This document shows, in pieces, positions 12,801 to 25,900 of a DNA stretch of 64,000 bases. The stretch comes from Crotophaga sulcirostris (taxonomy: Eukaryota > Chordata > Aves > Cuculiformes > Crotophagidae). The notes below the pieces were generated by a model that did not search any database, was not told where the DNA came from, and saw nothing but the letters and a program-made list of their open reading frames with translations. The stretch spans positions 1,238,807 to 1,302,806 of the forward strand of contig VYZB01000195.1 of the NCBI GenBank assembly GCA_013397455.1, read 5' to 3'. Positions within the stretch are counted from its first letter, which is position 1, and the number at the start of each line of letters is the position of its first letter. The translations under genes and the position numbers were made by a program.

Positions 12801-15800
12801 CTGGGGATGACCCTGTGCTGATGGTGTTTAGACTTCGCTCACTGTAAATGCAATGTAAAGTCACCACCTCTTCTCCACCCTGCAGGTTCTGAACCAACTA
12901 AAACATTTCTCACCGGGCTAACTCACTCGGCAGCAGTTTGAGGAGCAGGCTGCTCTGATGCAGCGTTGCTCACAAGCTACCCAGCTGCTTGGCCCTTTAT
13001 CACAGCTGCAGGCAGAGAGGGTCCTTCTGACCCTCAGCCCTGGCTGTGGGAACTGCTTCCTGCCTTCCTGCAGGCTGCAGCTTTCCTGTGTCATCACTGG
13101 AAGGTTCCTGAACCAGCAGCACTTCCTTCTATCTCCTCGATGTACTTTGCTGACCTCACAGAAATGAGCAGAAATGCAGGTAATTCAGGTGGGCTAAGGC
13201 AGAGCTACAGCAGGGAAAGGAGGGAGGGGTTTCTTTTTTCTCTTCCATCTATTCCAAGACACAAACTGAGGCTGTCGCTGCAGGAAGGCCTGGTCCCTCT
13301 TAGAAGGATGATGCCAAGAGGCTCCAGACCATCCCTCTGTGACTTGTGAAGGTTCAGATAGCACAAATTCAGCACCAAGCCCCATTCCCACACTGCGCTT
13401 CTGTTTGTTTCTAGGGATGTTTCTGTGGGTGGTGGCCAAACCACAGCCAGACCACATCTCTACAGCCTCCTTCCAGGCTGGTTTCTGGGGACTGCACAGT
13501 GAGGGGTTGGTTCGCGGGTGCCGTGCTCAGCCCTGGCCACAGACACTCTGGGGAGCTTTGGCTGCACTCATTCCTCTCTAACTGGCAGCAGATCCCTGCA
13601 GTGGCCGTGCTGAGGAGCTGCAGCAGGGGGGTGTCTCCCCCCCCTCCCAGAGCCCTGCATCCCACAGGAGGGCTGTGGTGGGACGAGAGCTGAACTCTGT
13701 AGGTGACAAGTGCAGCATTAGTGCCCTCATCACTGGACCATCCTTCTTCCACCCAACAGAGCTGTTGCTCCTGACTGTTATAAATAACCTAACCCTGGCT
13801 TGAATGGGTGCAGTGAGAGGGCTTCACCCTCCTAGCCCTGCTCCATGGCTTTCCCTGCTGGAAGGCCCCCTCACCTGGAATCAGCTGAAGGGAGCTTCCT
13901 AGCAGGAGGCTTCCATGTGTGGAACGTGGGATGTGAAGATTGGAAGGTGGTGAGTGCGTTGCACACTGGAACTGCTGCCTCCAGCCACTGTTGGCACCCT
14001 GCTCCTCTCTGGGAACGGGAGGAAGCCTGGCAGGCAGCATCCAGGCAAGCCCTGGGAGGGTCAGCTCTCTTAGTCCACCACTGTTTCAGCCATCTTCAAA
14101 CCACACATCTCCACCTCAGCTTTTGTGTTACAGATTTGTTTTTAAAGCAGCTTGATGTTAGTGAGCTAGACCGTAGTGCCTTACTTAGGATTTAGCAAAC
14201 ACTTCCAAGGACACTTCCAAAGGCTGCCAAGCCTTTGGCCAACATGGATATTTCCCTGGTTAGTTTTTCCTTTTTAAGAGCATTTCTCCCTGATGATTTT
14301 GCTGCTGTTTGTGCTTGATTGTCCAGACTTACTATTGGAACCTGCTTCGTGTTTACAGCTCCCAGCATCTCTCCTCCCAGTTACTTTGGCCCAGGCCAGC
14401 ACTTCCTCTAGAACAAGATGGTAACAGGGAACAGCTCAAACCTGCACGTGCTGTGGGATGGAGAATGTTAAGGTTTCTCTTCCCAGGTGGGTCTATCGGG
14501 CATCTCCTGCCTGGCTCCTGCACGCTGACCTTCTCCCTCCGCTGTAGATGTTTTTGGCATTAGGATGCACTGCTGGGACAACTCAAGTTCAAGAAAGCGG
14601 CACCGAGCCTGCAGCCCGTTGCCCAGCCCAGGGTCAGGCTGTCTCCATCTCTTCCTGGCCACAGTGAAGCTGAGCATCCACGTGCTGGGGAGTGGTCAAT
14701 GTGGGGGAGCCAAGCATCCTCTTGCGAAACCCTACCGCCCTCCAGGCTTGTGGGTCCCCAGCTGGTGCCCACACTGGGGGAGTGATTGTATGAAACTGTT
14801 TACTTCTGACTATGCTGTTTACAAGAAGGGTGTGGGGTGGGGGGGGGAAAAAGCCAAGCCTCAGGAGGATTGGGAAATGTGTTATCTGCACCAGCAAGGC
14901 TGACACCGCTGGCATCGGATCTCCTGGCCAGCTTCGGTCTGTGGGGAGGAGAGAGCAGAGGTGGCTCTAGCCTAGAGGGGTTAGATTAGCTCCCGCTTGT
15001 CCCCTTGCTGCTGTGTCTGAGGTTCAGCAGTGCAAGTGGCAGATAAAAGTTACCCCTGTGGTCTTCCTTCACTCCTCAGGACCCAGTTCCTTCACATATC
15101 AGAGGTTCCCAGAGCCTTTCTGGAGCAATAAGACTTAAAATAAGCATTACCATCGTTGTGGGAATCCTCCGTTGTGTGCGTTGTATGTCTCCTCTGTATG
15201 CAGTACCGAGTCTGGGTTTAAGCCTGCCAGGCATCGTGGGGAAACTGCTTCAGGGCACAAACCAGGATATGTTTCACTGTGCTTGCTGCTTCCCAGGGAG
15301 CAGGGAAAAGCGTTGCTGCTTTCCTTTGTTACCCAGGCGTGCACTGCCCAAGCCTCACTTTGCAGTGTTGTGGCATGAGGAGGGCTCCTGGTCCCATTCT
15401 GAGAATGCTACTGCAGGACAGGCACGCAGTGCTCAGCCCCTCAGCAGCTCAGCTGTGCCACAGGAGCAGGCTGGGTGCTTCAACCTGGCTCCTCGCAGCC
15501 TCCCATCCCATCGGCCAGGCTGTGTGGGTCCGAGGCTCCGCGGAGGGGCAGCATCTGGAAAGTAGAGCCCCTGGCTCCCTGGGCAGCAGGATGCGGCTGG
15601 TGCTGCTGACTCCCTTGCCCAGGCACTGCTGGCATTGATGGGGAGAGCCGTGCCAGCAGCTCCTCTGCTGCTCAGCTGGTTACTGGGCACTTCCCAGCAT
15701 GCAGCCCTTGGCATCCAAAAGCATTCACACTTCAGAGCCAGACGTCAGGGTGGTGAGCGCAGCTGGAAGGGAAGCGCCGGGACCTGCTCTCATCCAGCTG

Positions 15801-16330
15801 TGAGGTGACAAATCCCATTGCTCTGCAGTCTGCCCAAGTGCTGTTAACTCCAAGGGTCATGTCCAGGCTGCAGGAAGAGCTTGCAGGGGACAAAACGGTG
15901 TCCCCATCCCAGTGCCTGTCCCCATCCTGAGGCTTCAGCACACTCATCCAGCACACCCCAGCAGCTTTGCAGAGCTGCTTCCCTGCAGCACCAGGGAGCA
16001 GAGGGGTCCTGGCAGTGCTGGGCAAACCCAGGACAGGGGCACTCTGACCCAGCCAGGCTTCCCTGCACCTCCCACACTGAGTGAGCAAGAGCTTAAGGCT
16101 TAAACCCAGACTCCAAACTAAAGATAATTCTATTAGTAAATGAACCTGTATTTTTCTCTTTTTTTGCACAGAAGCTGGTAATTTAGGACCTCCATGTGAA
16201 CAACTTTATATAATATTTTTTGTACTTGGTTTACTAGAGTTGAGATGTTCTATTTAAGTTCTTTGAACACTGTGGATACCCTGGTGTGTATGAGTGGCAG
16301 AGGCTTTGTAAATTAAGAGACGTTTGTGTG

Positions 16331-16336
16331 AATAAA
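16331..16336 (+). terminator. STK35: Poly(A) signal AATAAA, probable end of STK35 transcript
   Basis: AATAAA is followed within about 45-60 bases by the GT-rich 'ggtttgtgtgtttgtcc', the usual downstream element. The preceding 200 bases are AT-rich and 3'UTR-like. Assignment to STK35 is by position and strand only. Confidence 0.55.
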
Positions 16337-17449
16337 GCTGTTTGATGGGGTTGAAAAGCCACACACAACTTGAAACCCAAGGTTTGTGTGTTTGTCCTCA
16401 GCCGCGCTGCTGGCAGTGGGTTTGTAAGGCAGGGGAGACCCTGAATAGTACCAGCTCCATCCCAGAGGGCAGGGCTGGCTAAGCCCAGGCTGGGCTGGTT
16501 GGCCTGACCCCCGGGGCTTAGGGCACTAAACCAAGGCACAGCGGCCAGTGCCAACTAGCACATGGCTCCCTGGCACAGCAGTTTATCCTCGCCCTGGATT
16601 AGGCTTAGCCCTGGTCTCACTGCAGGCACCAAGTAGGCCACGGCGATTAGCAGGGCAGACAAGCTTGGTGGAAGCATCTCCCCATCCTGCCCCTTCCTCA
16701 GCAGCCCCACGGTTCAGGAGCCAAAGAGGCCAAACAGCCTCCTGCCCAGCTGGCTGCCTGCTCCAGAGATGGCCACCAAGCCAGCAAGGAAAATGCCCTG
16801 CAAAATTGCAGCTTTAGTAGCCACAAATATTTTCTACCTTTGCACAGGTCCTCTGCCCCAGCTCCCAGAAGCACAGACCCAAACAAAACCGGTCACAGCA
16901 GCTGTGAACCCTGGTAGCCCTGTTTCTAGCCAGGATCACCCCATCCCACATCTACGATGGGAAAAGCGCAGTGAGCCTGAGCTGCATCCTGCAGCCATGA
17001 ATTTTCCTTCGCACAGGCAGTGGCAGCCAGTGATTTCCTGAGTGTTGGGCAGCTTGGGGCTACCCTGAGCTGACGTGGGACACGGTGTCCCAGTGTCCCA
17101 GCATGTGGGCCATGCACTGCCGCTTGCCAGCCCTTACATAACAGCACCGCAGCCTCATCCGACCCGGGGCAGCCACTGCACCCACTTGGTGGCCAGTTCT
17201 CCCCTCCTGCTCCTCTTCTGGTTACCCCAGCACCGCGTGGCCATCAGCATTGTGCTCCCTAATCATTGCTGACAGGGACCACAAATGGATGCTTTCTGCA
17301 CAGCTAGGGCGCAGCAGGACTGGTTGGCCTTGACTGGAGCAATGCCAAGGGGCCGGAGCTGCCCTGCTCACCGGCAGGCAGGAAAGGTGGGGGCCAAGCC
17401 ACATTTCCCCCAGCTTCCAGTTGGGTATCTGGAGGCTGAAGAACATTAT

Positions 17450-17600
17450 CATAGAATCATGGAATGGTTTGGGTTGGAAGGGACCTCAAAGCCCATCAAG
17501 TTCCAGCCCACTGCCATGGGCAGGGACAACTCCCACTGGATCAGGGTGCTCAAGGCCCCCTCCAACCTGACCGTGAACACCTCCAGGGAGGGGCTATCCA
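17450..17600 (-). mobile_element. CR1 LINE 3' end, antisense
   Basis: Begins 'catagaatcatggaatgg', then 'gggttggaagggacctcaaa' and 'ctggatcagggtgctcaag'. It is a short 5'-truncated copy. Confidence 0.9.
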
Positions 17601-19156
17601 AAACTTACCTGTATGGCACCCACTGTGAGAGCAACCCCAGGTGCTCAAACATTCCCTCCCTCCACTTCTGCCTGGAGCATCCTGCCTGTGGGCAGGGAAT
17701 GAGCCAGGTCAGCTCCAGTCACACTGGCAGTGGGTGTGGGACAAGCCCTGAGACTGTCCCTGTCCCAGTGACAAGTGCAGCTGCAGAATGGCTGTGCCAC
17801 AGTGCTGTCCCCCACCACATGGGGTCACCCCCAACCTCCCCAGCACAAATGCTGCTGCATCTCCAAGGCAGCTCCTTTTGCTCTCATGACTTCTCTCTGT
17901 TTCAAGCTACAACAGTGACAAGGATCATTTTGCCACCCTCCAGGTTCATGGCATCAGGCCCTTGTCTGTGATCGGGTACATAATATGCACCGTGAGCTCC
18001 CCCAGGCCCTGGGATGAAGTTGAAACCCAGCAGGAGCCTGGGCTGGGAGCCCAGGTCACCTCGCACGTGTGCTGCCATGCTGGAGGTGAGAAGCTGGTAC
18101 AGGCAGGTGACCGCACGGCACAGCCAGCAGCCAGAAAGCTTTTAGCATCATTAACAGAGAGAGGTTGGTGTCAATCACCAGGAGAGATGTTTCACTCCAG
18201 ATTTGCTCTCTGGAGACCTGCTATTTTGTATGCAAAGAGGGCTGCTGAGCTCCACAAAGATGCTGCAATTACTTGATAGCTGTCAAAGGTACCCGAGCCC
18301 TTGCCCTACTGCTCCATGGGGACCTGGAGAGGGCACGTGCTGGGAAGAGCTGCACCAGCAAAGGCCACAGCCAGGCAGCAGGGCAAGGGTAGGACAGGCA
18401 AGGAAACCTGTGACAGCCACCACACCCACAAGGACAGTCTGGTCCCAAGTGCCAGCTGGGCAAGCACCGACCCCACCCCTGTGGGATCCAACATCGGGGC
18501 AGAGGTGGGATGCTGCCGCCATCGACTTTGCTCTCCTTCTCCCTCCCTCAAGACACAGGAGGAACATTTTCAAGAGCCTACTCTCTGCAGAGGCTCTGGT
18601 GCTGTGTTTTACAGCCAGAGCATCAAGTCATTCAGTGCACAATGTAAGTCCGTATTTCTTTTAAGACCTCTTGAGCTCCTCAAGCAGCAGCCACTTCAGC
18701 AGCTCTCACTGGGCCACAGAGAAACACCAGCTGCTCGAGCTGGTCGGAGGAGAGCAGAGCCTGCTCTATCGGAACAGGACACTCATCCGCCTCATCTCCG
18801 CATTGATGAATAGCTCTATTTTACCCCGTGTCAAGCTCCAGCAAAGCAGAGGATGAACAGCTAAAGCTGCGATAAGCCCACACACTCCATTTAGCTGGGA
18901 GATGACTCAGATGAGGCTCCTCGTGCGGGTGGAGGTGACAACAAAACGCGCGGGTACGAAAGCCCGCATGCTGGCGAGCGGGGGCTCAGCTCTTCCCACC
19001 GGTTGCTGTGTCGGGCAGTCATGGGGTCCTTGACACAAGGACAGCCCAGCCCCGGTGCTGTGCCATGGATGGCATCAATCTCTCATTAAATACCTTTTGT
19101 CCTGTTGCACACAGCACCCCAACAGCAACAGCTTGGACAGAAGCAGTGCAGCCCCC

Positions 19157-19830
19157 AATCATAGAATGGCTTGGGTTGGAAGGGACCTCAAAGCCCATCC
19201 AGTTCCAAACCCACTGCCATGGGCAGGGACACCTCCCACTGGATCAGGGTGCTCCAAGCCCCATCCTGGCCTTGAACACCTCCAGGGATGGGGCAGCCAC
19301 AATTTCTCTGGGTAACCTGTACTGGTGCCTCCCCACCCTCATCATGAAGAATTTCTAACCTAAATCTTCCCCCTTTCAATTTAAAGCAGTTCTGCCTCGT
19401 TCTATCGCTACTTGCCCTTGTAAAAAGCCCCTCCACAGCTTTCCTGGAGCCCCTTTCAGTACTGGAAGCTGCTCTAATGTCTCCCTGGAGCCTTCTCTTC
19501 TCCAGGCTGAACAACCCCAACCCTCTCAGCCTGTCCTTACAGCAGAGGTGCTCCAACCCTCGTATCATCCTTCCAACCCTCCTCTGGACCCATTCCAACA
19601 GTTCTGTATCCTTCTGTATTCTATTTGTTGGGGATTCAAGAACTAGACACAGGACTCAAGGTGGGGTCTCATGAGGGCAGAGTAGAGGGGGAGAATCCTC
19701 TCCCTCCCCTGCTGGCCCCACTGCTTTGGATGCAGCCCAGGACAGAGTTGGCCTTCTGGGCTGCGAGCGCACATTGCCGGGTCATGTTGAGCTTCTCATC
19801 AATCAGCACCCCCAGTGTGAGTGGGGCAGC
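19157..19830 (-). mobile_element. CR1 LINE, longer antisense copy
   Basis: Begins 'atcatagaatggcttggg' and extends through 'cttctcttctccaggctgaa', 'tggatgcagcccagg' and 'cacattgccgggtcatgttg'. It therefore reaches into the CR1 reverse-transcriptase end. The open frames over it are not genes. Confidence 0.88.
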
Positions 19831-22800
19831 CGTGGCCACCCCATCCTCCCTCCAGCAGAAACCCCAGCCAGCCCCAGGGGTGCCAGCCCTGCCCAGGGCC
19901 CCAGGGGATGGAGCAGGGGGAGCAACATCACCCAAACTACCTTCTCATTCCAACCAAGGCTTCAGAAAAGAAAGATGGCCAAGTCAGAAAGCCAAATACA
20001 TTTTTTTTTTTGGCCTGCAATCTGCCTTGAATGGACATTTGGGGAGCTGCACAGGGTGCAGGGCACCCACCCCATGCATGCCCCCCCTGCCTCTCCTGAC
20101 AGCAGGGGCCACACATGGCAGAGGCAGCAGCTTCACCCAGAGCTGCTTCAGGTCAGTCAGAGCTCCTGGAACAAAAGCCACTTGTCCTCTTCAGCTGCTT
20201 CCTGGCAGAGTTATCGGCCTGCACTCCTCTGGGACCCACTTGCGGAGATGCACTGGGAGGCAAGCAGCAAGGGAGGAAATTAAGACCTTATTTCCTCTGC
20301 CAGAGATAAAATCTTTAAACAAGCTTTTAAGCCAAAGAAGTTTAAAATTTTTTACAGGTTTTTCAAGAGAATTTTGTTCTCCAGAATTGCATCCGCCTCC
20401 GACCCCACTTAGAGCTGCCAAAGCGTGCTCTTCCCTCGGGACCAGCCTGCGAGCGGCAGCGCTGGATGGATGACACGGGCATGACTTCACCCGTGCTGTC
20501 CTGCAGCCAGAGCCAGAGGTTTCAGCATTCCCAGAGCCACCCCCCCCCCCGGTTCCAGCTGTGTTGCAGCCCTGCCAGCCCCCACGGATCAACCACACGG
20601 ATTGCTGCCACAGTACCAGGGCTGGATGAGGCCCCTGGGGCAAGCAGCAAAGTCTGACCCAGTGGCACATCACCGAGCTCCAGCTCCCTCTGCACTGATC
20701 TATCTCCATAGTTGCTCCTGATTTAACCCAAGACAGGGCAGCACCTGTGGTCTTGGGAAAGGTGTTCATCCCCCCTCTGAAAAGCCTTCTAGAAGTCAGC
20801 ATGGGGCACTACACTGAAGGTTTGCCTCTCCTCTCCCACAAAGCCAAGGTTCTTACCTTACCATGGGCCTTGATTCCTCCTTGCAACACAGAAATGCCCC
20901 AGTGCTGGGCTTTGTGTTTGGGAACACGGACAAATGTTCCCTGAGCCTTCAATGGCAAAAAAATAATGCCCCTGCCTTGCTCACAGCCTGGGGGTCTGCA
21001 GCCCCTTCTTTGCTTGGAGGCTGCTCTTGGAGTGAACTCTTTGGGCTGATGGCTGCCCAACCATCAAACACCCAGCAGGGCAGGAAAGAACTAACAGATC
21101 ATTTCTTCCTTTACCTGAAGAAATCCAGAGCACTCAGCCCTGCTGGGAGCAGATCCAGGGCTGGACACACACCAGGAAAGATTTCTGCTCCAAAGCAGCC
21201 TCCAAACCCTCAAACTTCTTGGTCTGCTGTGGGCAAACAGCTACCCCAGTCTCCAGCAGATCCAGGCTGTGGGGGTCCCTCCCAGGGTGCCATTAGTGGG
21301 TGTAATGAGTTGGAGATAATTGCTGCCTCAGAGACACAATTAACTCCTTACTGACCTGGCCCAGCTGGAGCTTTTGCATCCCAGGAGAGCACTTCCCTCC
21401 TTAGGTTTCTTACGTACATCCCTCTTCCTTCTCAAAGTGAGCCTTCTGAATCACAGCCTGAGGAGCAAAGCGAGCTCCCTGATGTGTGGTGATGATTTAG
21501 ATTTGGGATATATCTGGAATGGGTAATTTAAGTCAGGTGTATGAGGCATCAGCAAAACTGGGAGCCAGCAGTGAGTAAATCAGCCACAGCCTTGTAACAG
21601 TGGGCTTTGAAGCAGCTCAGAGCAGCCAGCTGATGGGCAGCTCTGCACGTAAAAGTCTTACTCTCAGGGAGCCAGGCAGACGTGACGAGTTATGGGTACC
21701 ATGTGGGATGCAGGAACACCGTCAGGAGCCCTGGGATGTTGTAAGACTTTTATGACAGTGCTGCCAGCAATGGCTGTGGTGACACAGCCTCTAGCAGAAA
21801 GAGGCTCAGCGTGAGCAGCCCTCTGTCCCCTGGACAGGAGTCTCCCCAAACCAGGCACTGCTGAAAGAGATGCTCCAACCCTGACACCTGCCTTCACCCA
21901 CAAGGTCCCATCTGGAAGCAGCAGAACCAGGCACAAAGTCCATCCTCCACCCTGTCCCTGTGGTGGTTTCCTCTGCAGCAAATTACTGCTTCAGAAATCC
22001 AGGAGACATGAAATACGAGGACAGAAATTGCCAGCGACTTTTAATTTGGATTCTGCCAATTTCTCTGTTCCAGCTATTGATTTTCCATAAAGATGAGCCC
22101 TTGCTCCCAGCTGTCTCTGACAGGCACTATCTGGGTGTCTTGCTTACCCCGAGAGTGGAAATATATGTTTTATTAAGTGTCAGAGCTCACTAATGAGAAG
22201 AGGGAGGAAAATCAATTGTCTGCTTATACCTCGATCTCAAAGACAGGACTAACAAGTTCTTTATTTTGATGCTGTGGGCAGGAGGACAGGGCAGAATGAC
22301 AAATGTGGCAGTCAAGGGCTGTCAGCTCTGCTACAGAGACAGCTCAGCTGATGGGGGGAAGTGGTGTTTGAATGCTTCAGACAAATTTGTATTAATTCAA
22401 AGGGATTCATAGAGGGCTATAAAATCCTACAGATGAACTGATCCCTGATGCAAAGCTACTGAAAACAGTAAAATTTCAGCTGTAGACTCTAAGCAGGTTA
22501 GTGCTCATATTCCTAAAATCAAGATAACAGCTTGGCCAGCTGCTCAGGATAGGGGCAGTCAAAGGAGTTCCATTTTTCCATGCTACATTTGGGGTGAGGG
22601 TTAGCATTCATGACAACGAGAAGTATAAGCAGTGCACTGTGTAGAAGCCCCTGCACAGCTCCAGTAATGAACCCACAGAAGGTGCACAGATGACACCCTA
22701 ACCCTGCCAAAGCTTGCAGAGCCCAGGTCCTCACCTTTGCTGTGTGAGAAGCTCAGCCCTCGCTCTCCGCTCAGCTGTGCAATTTTTTAATCTCCTACCC

Positions 22801-23599
22801 CCATCTTTTTGGGGTCAGTTCTGGGTACAGGAACACCCTGAACAGCCCAGACTTCACCAGCTCAAAGGTGGTCACGCTCTCCACCGAGAGTTACTGAATA
22901 CAAAGGCACCATTCCATCTTGGGAAATCATGGGATGGGAAGGTGCCAAGGGAAACAGACACGAAGTGCAAGCCTTGCTCTGAGCTCCTCTCCGGGCACCT
23001 GGCACAGGGCATGGTGGAACAGGAGGCGAGGTCAGCTGGATCTCCACAGGACAACTCTTACAGCCTTAAGCCCTCAGACCCCCAAGGCCGAGGGAGAAGG
23101 GCAGGTCCCATTCCCAGCACACACAGCCCAAATGACACGACTGGGATCCATGGCGAGAGCATGAACATTCATTTCCTGCAGGGACCTGGTGTTATTACCC
23201 AGCACTGATCTCTGCCAGCCCTTCCCCCCCGCCCAAGGCTATCAACCTGCTTTCACTCATATTTGTTATCTGCCTTGTCTGTTAGAGAATCACACCTGAC
23301 AATCGTATAGTTAATCTCTTGGCAGCAGTGAAATGAAAGGGTAAGCTCTGGCTGCCTTGAGAAGACGCATTGATTTCTTAAAATGACAGCTCGCCTCCTC
23401 CCTTGGTGTTCCAGCAGAAGCTCAGGGCTGGCATTATGAATCTTGCCTATCATTCAATTAAAAAAGCTTAGCAGAGATGCACCAGCTAAGCGTACAGGAC
23501 AGCATTAAGGCTAAGCCCTGACCCAAGGATTTAACTGCAGGCAGTATGAAGGCACCTTCAGGTGCAGGACACTGGTCTGGTTTGCTGATGACCACACAG

Positions 23600-23665
23600 G
23601 TCACAGTATCACAAGGTTGGAAAGGATCTTTGAGATCGAGTCCAACTGTGAACCAGCCCATGTGC
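23600..23665 (-). mobile_element. Short CR1 remnant, antisense
   Basis: 'cacaaggttggaaaggatct' and 'gatcgagtccaactgtgaac' match the older CR1 3' end block. Only about 65 bases are recognisable. Confidence 0.6.
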
Positions 23666-24534
23666 TCCACAACAAACCAACTGAGTGGCCAGGCAGGACC
23701 CATAGCAAAGCAGAGCAGGAAAATCCTGTCCTACCCAAAAGGAAGTTTTCTGTGCTTAATGGAGCAGTTTATATCCTATTTTGACAGATCTCTCTATTAC
23801 AGATTAAGTGTTTAAGTTAACAAAACTCCCAACACTCTGTGAAACAGCCTCCGTCTCACCATGGAGAGCAAAGCATTGGAGTTTGTCTGCCCTAAGGTGG
23901 AAAGGTTGCAAGATTCACCCTCAAAAATTAATACACCCCTACGCCACAGTCTGCTGTAAAGCTCAGATCCCATTCATAGCCCAGAACCACCTGGGCTTTC
24001 CCGAGTGAATATTGACACCTGCAAAGCAGCAAAGACCAAAGCTGAAGGGTGGGCTCAGCGCAGGTCCCAGGCAGAGCAGTGGTGGGTCCTGAGAATGATG
24101 TAACAATGCCCAGCAACCCAGGGCGGGGCCACACTCACGCTAGGCACAGCACAGGTGCTCAGAGCAGCCGAGAGAGCCAGGGGTAAAAGGATTCACCAGC
24201 TCCAGAGGCAGAGCTGTACCTGCACCAGGTGACTCAGAACCCCACCGAGGGGAGGGGCAGGGCAGCCATGAGCCGCCTCGCAGGGCACTGGGTGCCATTT
24301 AGACCTTAGGGCTTCCCAGGGTGGAGCCAGCATTTCTGCTCAAAGCTGTGCTTGTTACACCTTGCCCTGAGCCCAGTGTGCTGCATGTGCATGGCCAGCA
24401 CCCCTTTCTGGCTGTCCTGCCCTTCGCTGCCTCATCCCTGTCTGCAGGGACCCTTGGCTTGAGCCCGGGTCCCCAGAGTTCACTCTTGAAGTCCAGGCTC
24501 TGCCAACAGAAGAGAGGTTAAACCAGCCCGTGGT

Positions 24535-24855
24535 GAAGCAGCTCCTGAAAGGAGGTTGTGATGAGGTGGGTGCTGGTCTCTTCTCCCAAGTAACAAGTGA
24601 TGGGACGAGAGGAAATGGCCTCAAGTTGTGCCAGGGGAGGTTTAGACTGGATATTAGGAAATATTCCTTCACTGAAAGAGTGGTGAAGCACTGGCAGAGG
24701 TTGCCCAGGGCAGTGGTGGAGTCCTCAGCCCTGGAGGGGTTTAAAAGCCATGTGGATGTGGTGCTCAGGGACAGGGGTCAGTGGTGGGGTTGGCAGTGCT
24801 GGGTTTATGGTTGGATTTGATGAGCTTAAAGGCCAACCTGAACGATTTAGCGAGT
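24535..24855 (+). mobile_element. CR1 LINE 3' region, sense
   Basis: The sense CR1 segment translates as the familiar spurious peptide '[12 protein letters not shown]...' and ends with 'ggttggatttgatgagctta'. The terminal ATTCTATG repeats are eroded. Confidence 0.85.
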
Positions 24856-25519
24856 GCCACCTGCACCCTCCCAAGTGCTGGTTCCTCGGCCTCGGGTGGT
24901 TTGGCTTCAGCCACGCTGGGCAGGGGCAGGGGTGGGCAAGGACACCCGGCCCAGAACCCAAACCTGGCCCTGCAGGCCACAATGCATCTCCATGGCAACC
25001 AGTGAGGATGCCATGAGACAAGCTGGGGCTGCTGGACGGAGCTCTTTCGGGGCTGTCACGGTGGGTCAGGGCTGAAGGTGGGGGGTGGCTGCCCTGGGTG
25101 AGCCCCTGGGAAGGTGTCGGTGGCCCATCCCATGGGTGCCCCCTTCCCTGGCACCCAGGGCCAAGCAGCCCCCACCCTGTGCGACTGCAGCCTCCCTGGC
25201 TGCAAACATAGCTGCTCTGCTGGGGAAACAGACGGTTCTGTCAAGGAAAAAAAAAAAAAGATGTAAAAACAGAAAGGGAAAACAAGCACAATGACAGCTC
25301 TGTCTGTGGGCAAACAGCCTGCTCGGGAGAACCAAAGCTCTCCAAAAGCCAGGAGCGTCACCTGGCGCGCGTGCTCTCCCTGTCGCGCTCCGTACGGCTG
25401 CCAGGAGCTGGCACGGCTGCGGTTTAGGGGTGGTTTTTGTGGAAAGAAAAAAGTGGAAGGGAAACACAGATTATTTTTTTAAGTTGTTGGTTTTCTTGGG
25501 GAAAAAGTTGCTGGGAATC

Positions 25520-25668
25520 AGCCCCACCTTGAGCACTGGGGGCAGTTTTGGGCACCACAGGATAAAAAGGATCTGAAGCTACTGGAGAGCGTCCTGAGGA
25601 GGGCACGGAGTTGGTGAAGGGATTGGAGGGGAAGTGTGTGAGCAGCAGCTGAAGTCACTGGGTCTGTT
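25520..25668 (+). mobile_element. CR1 LINE internal fragment, sense
   Basis: 'gggcaccacaggataaaaag', 'gagagcgtcctgagga' and 'gctgaagtcactgggtctgt' are internal CR1 blocks. It is followed directly by an antisense CR1 3' end, a second head-to-head pair in this window. Confidence 0.75.
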
Positions 25669-25671
25669 CAC

Positions 25672-25900
25672 CTCAAGATCATCCAGTCCAACCATTAACA
25701 CAACCCCACCATGCCTACTAAACCATGTCCCCAAGTACCACATCTACACATTTCTGAACACCTCCAGGGATGGTAACTCCACCACAGCCCTGCACAGCCT
25801 CTGTAAGTGCTTCACCACTTCCAGCGAAGAAGTTTTTCCTACTATCCAGTCTAAGCTTCGTCTGGTGCAACTTGAGGCCATTTCCTCTTGTCCTGAAATA
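25672..25900 (-). mobile_element. CR1 LINE 3' fragment, antisense
   Basis: 'aagatcatccagtccaacca', 'gcctactaaaccatgtcccc' and 'tggtgcaacttgaggcca' belong to the older CR1 subfamily also seen at 4060 and 28465. Confidence 0.85.

Larger units (their letters stand above)
5609..16360 (+). other. STK35: Candidate long 3'UTR of STK35
   Basis: No convincing coding exon lies in this stretch. It is mostly unique sequence with only one CR1 patch (6468-6830). It ends in an AT-rich segment (16110-16340) that looks like the end of a vertebrate mRNA. If there is no unseen splice, the UTR is about 10.7 kb. A weaker AATAAA at 8780-8785 could give a shorter form. The extent is inferred, not shown. Confidence 0.4.

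Noticed and set aside
17285..17971. A 228-codon plus-strand open frame
   Set aside because: It runs through a CR1 3' end and has no coding signature on either side.
19625..20473. A 282-codon plus-strand open frame
   Set aside because: Its first third is antisense CR1 and the rest is low-complexity Pro/Ser sequence with no recognisable domain.
24530..24820. Peptide '[12 protein letters not shown]...' resembling a retrotransposon-derived protein
   Set aside because: This is the usual conceptual translation of the CR1 3' region, not a gene; the element is 5'-truncated.
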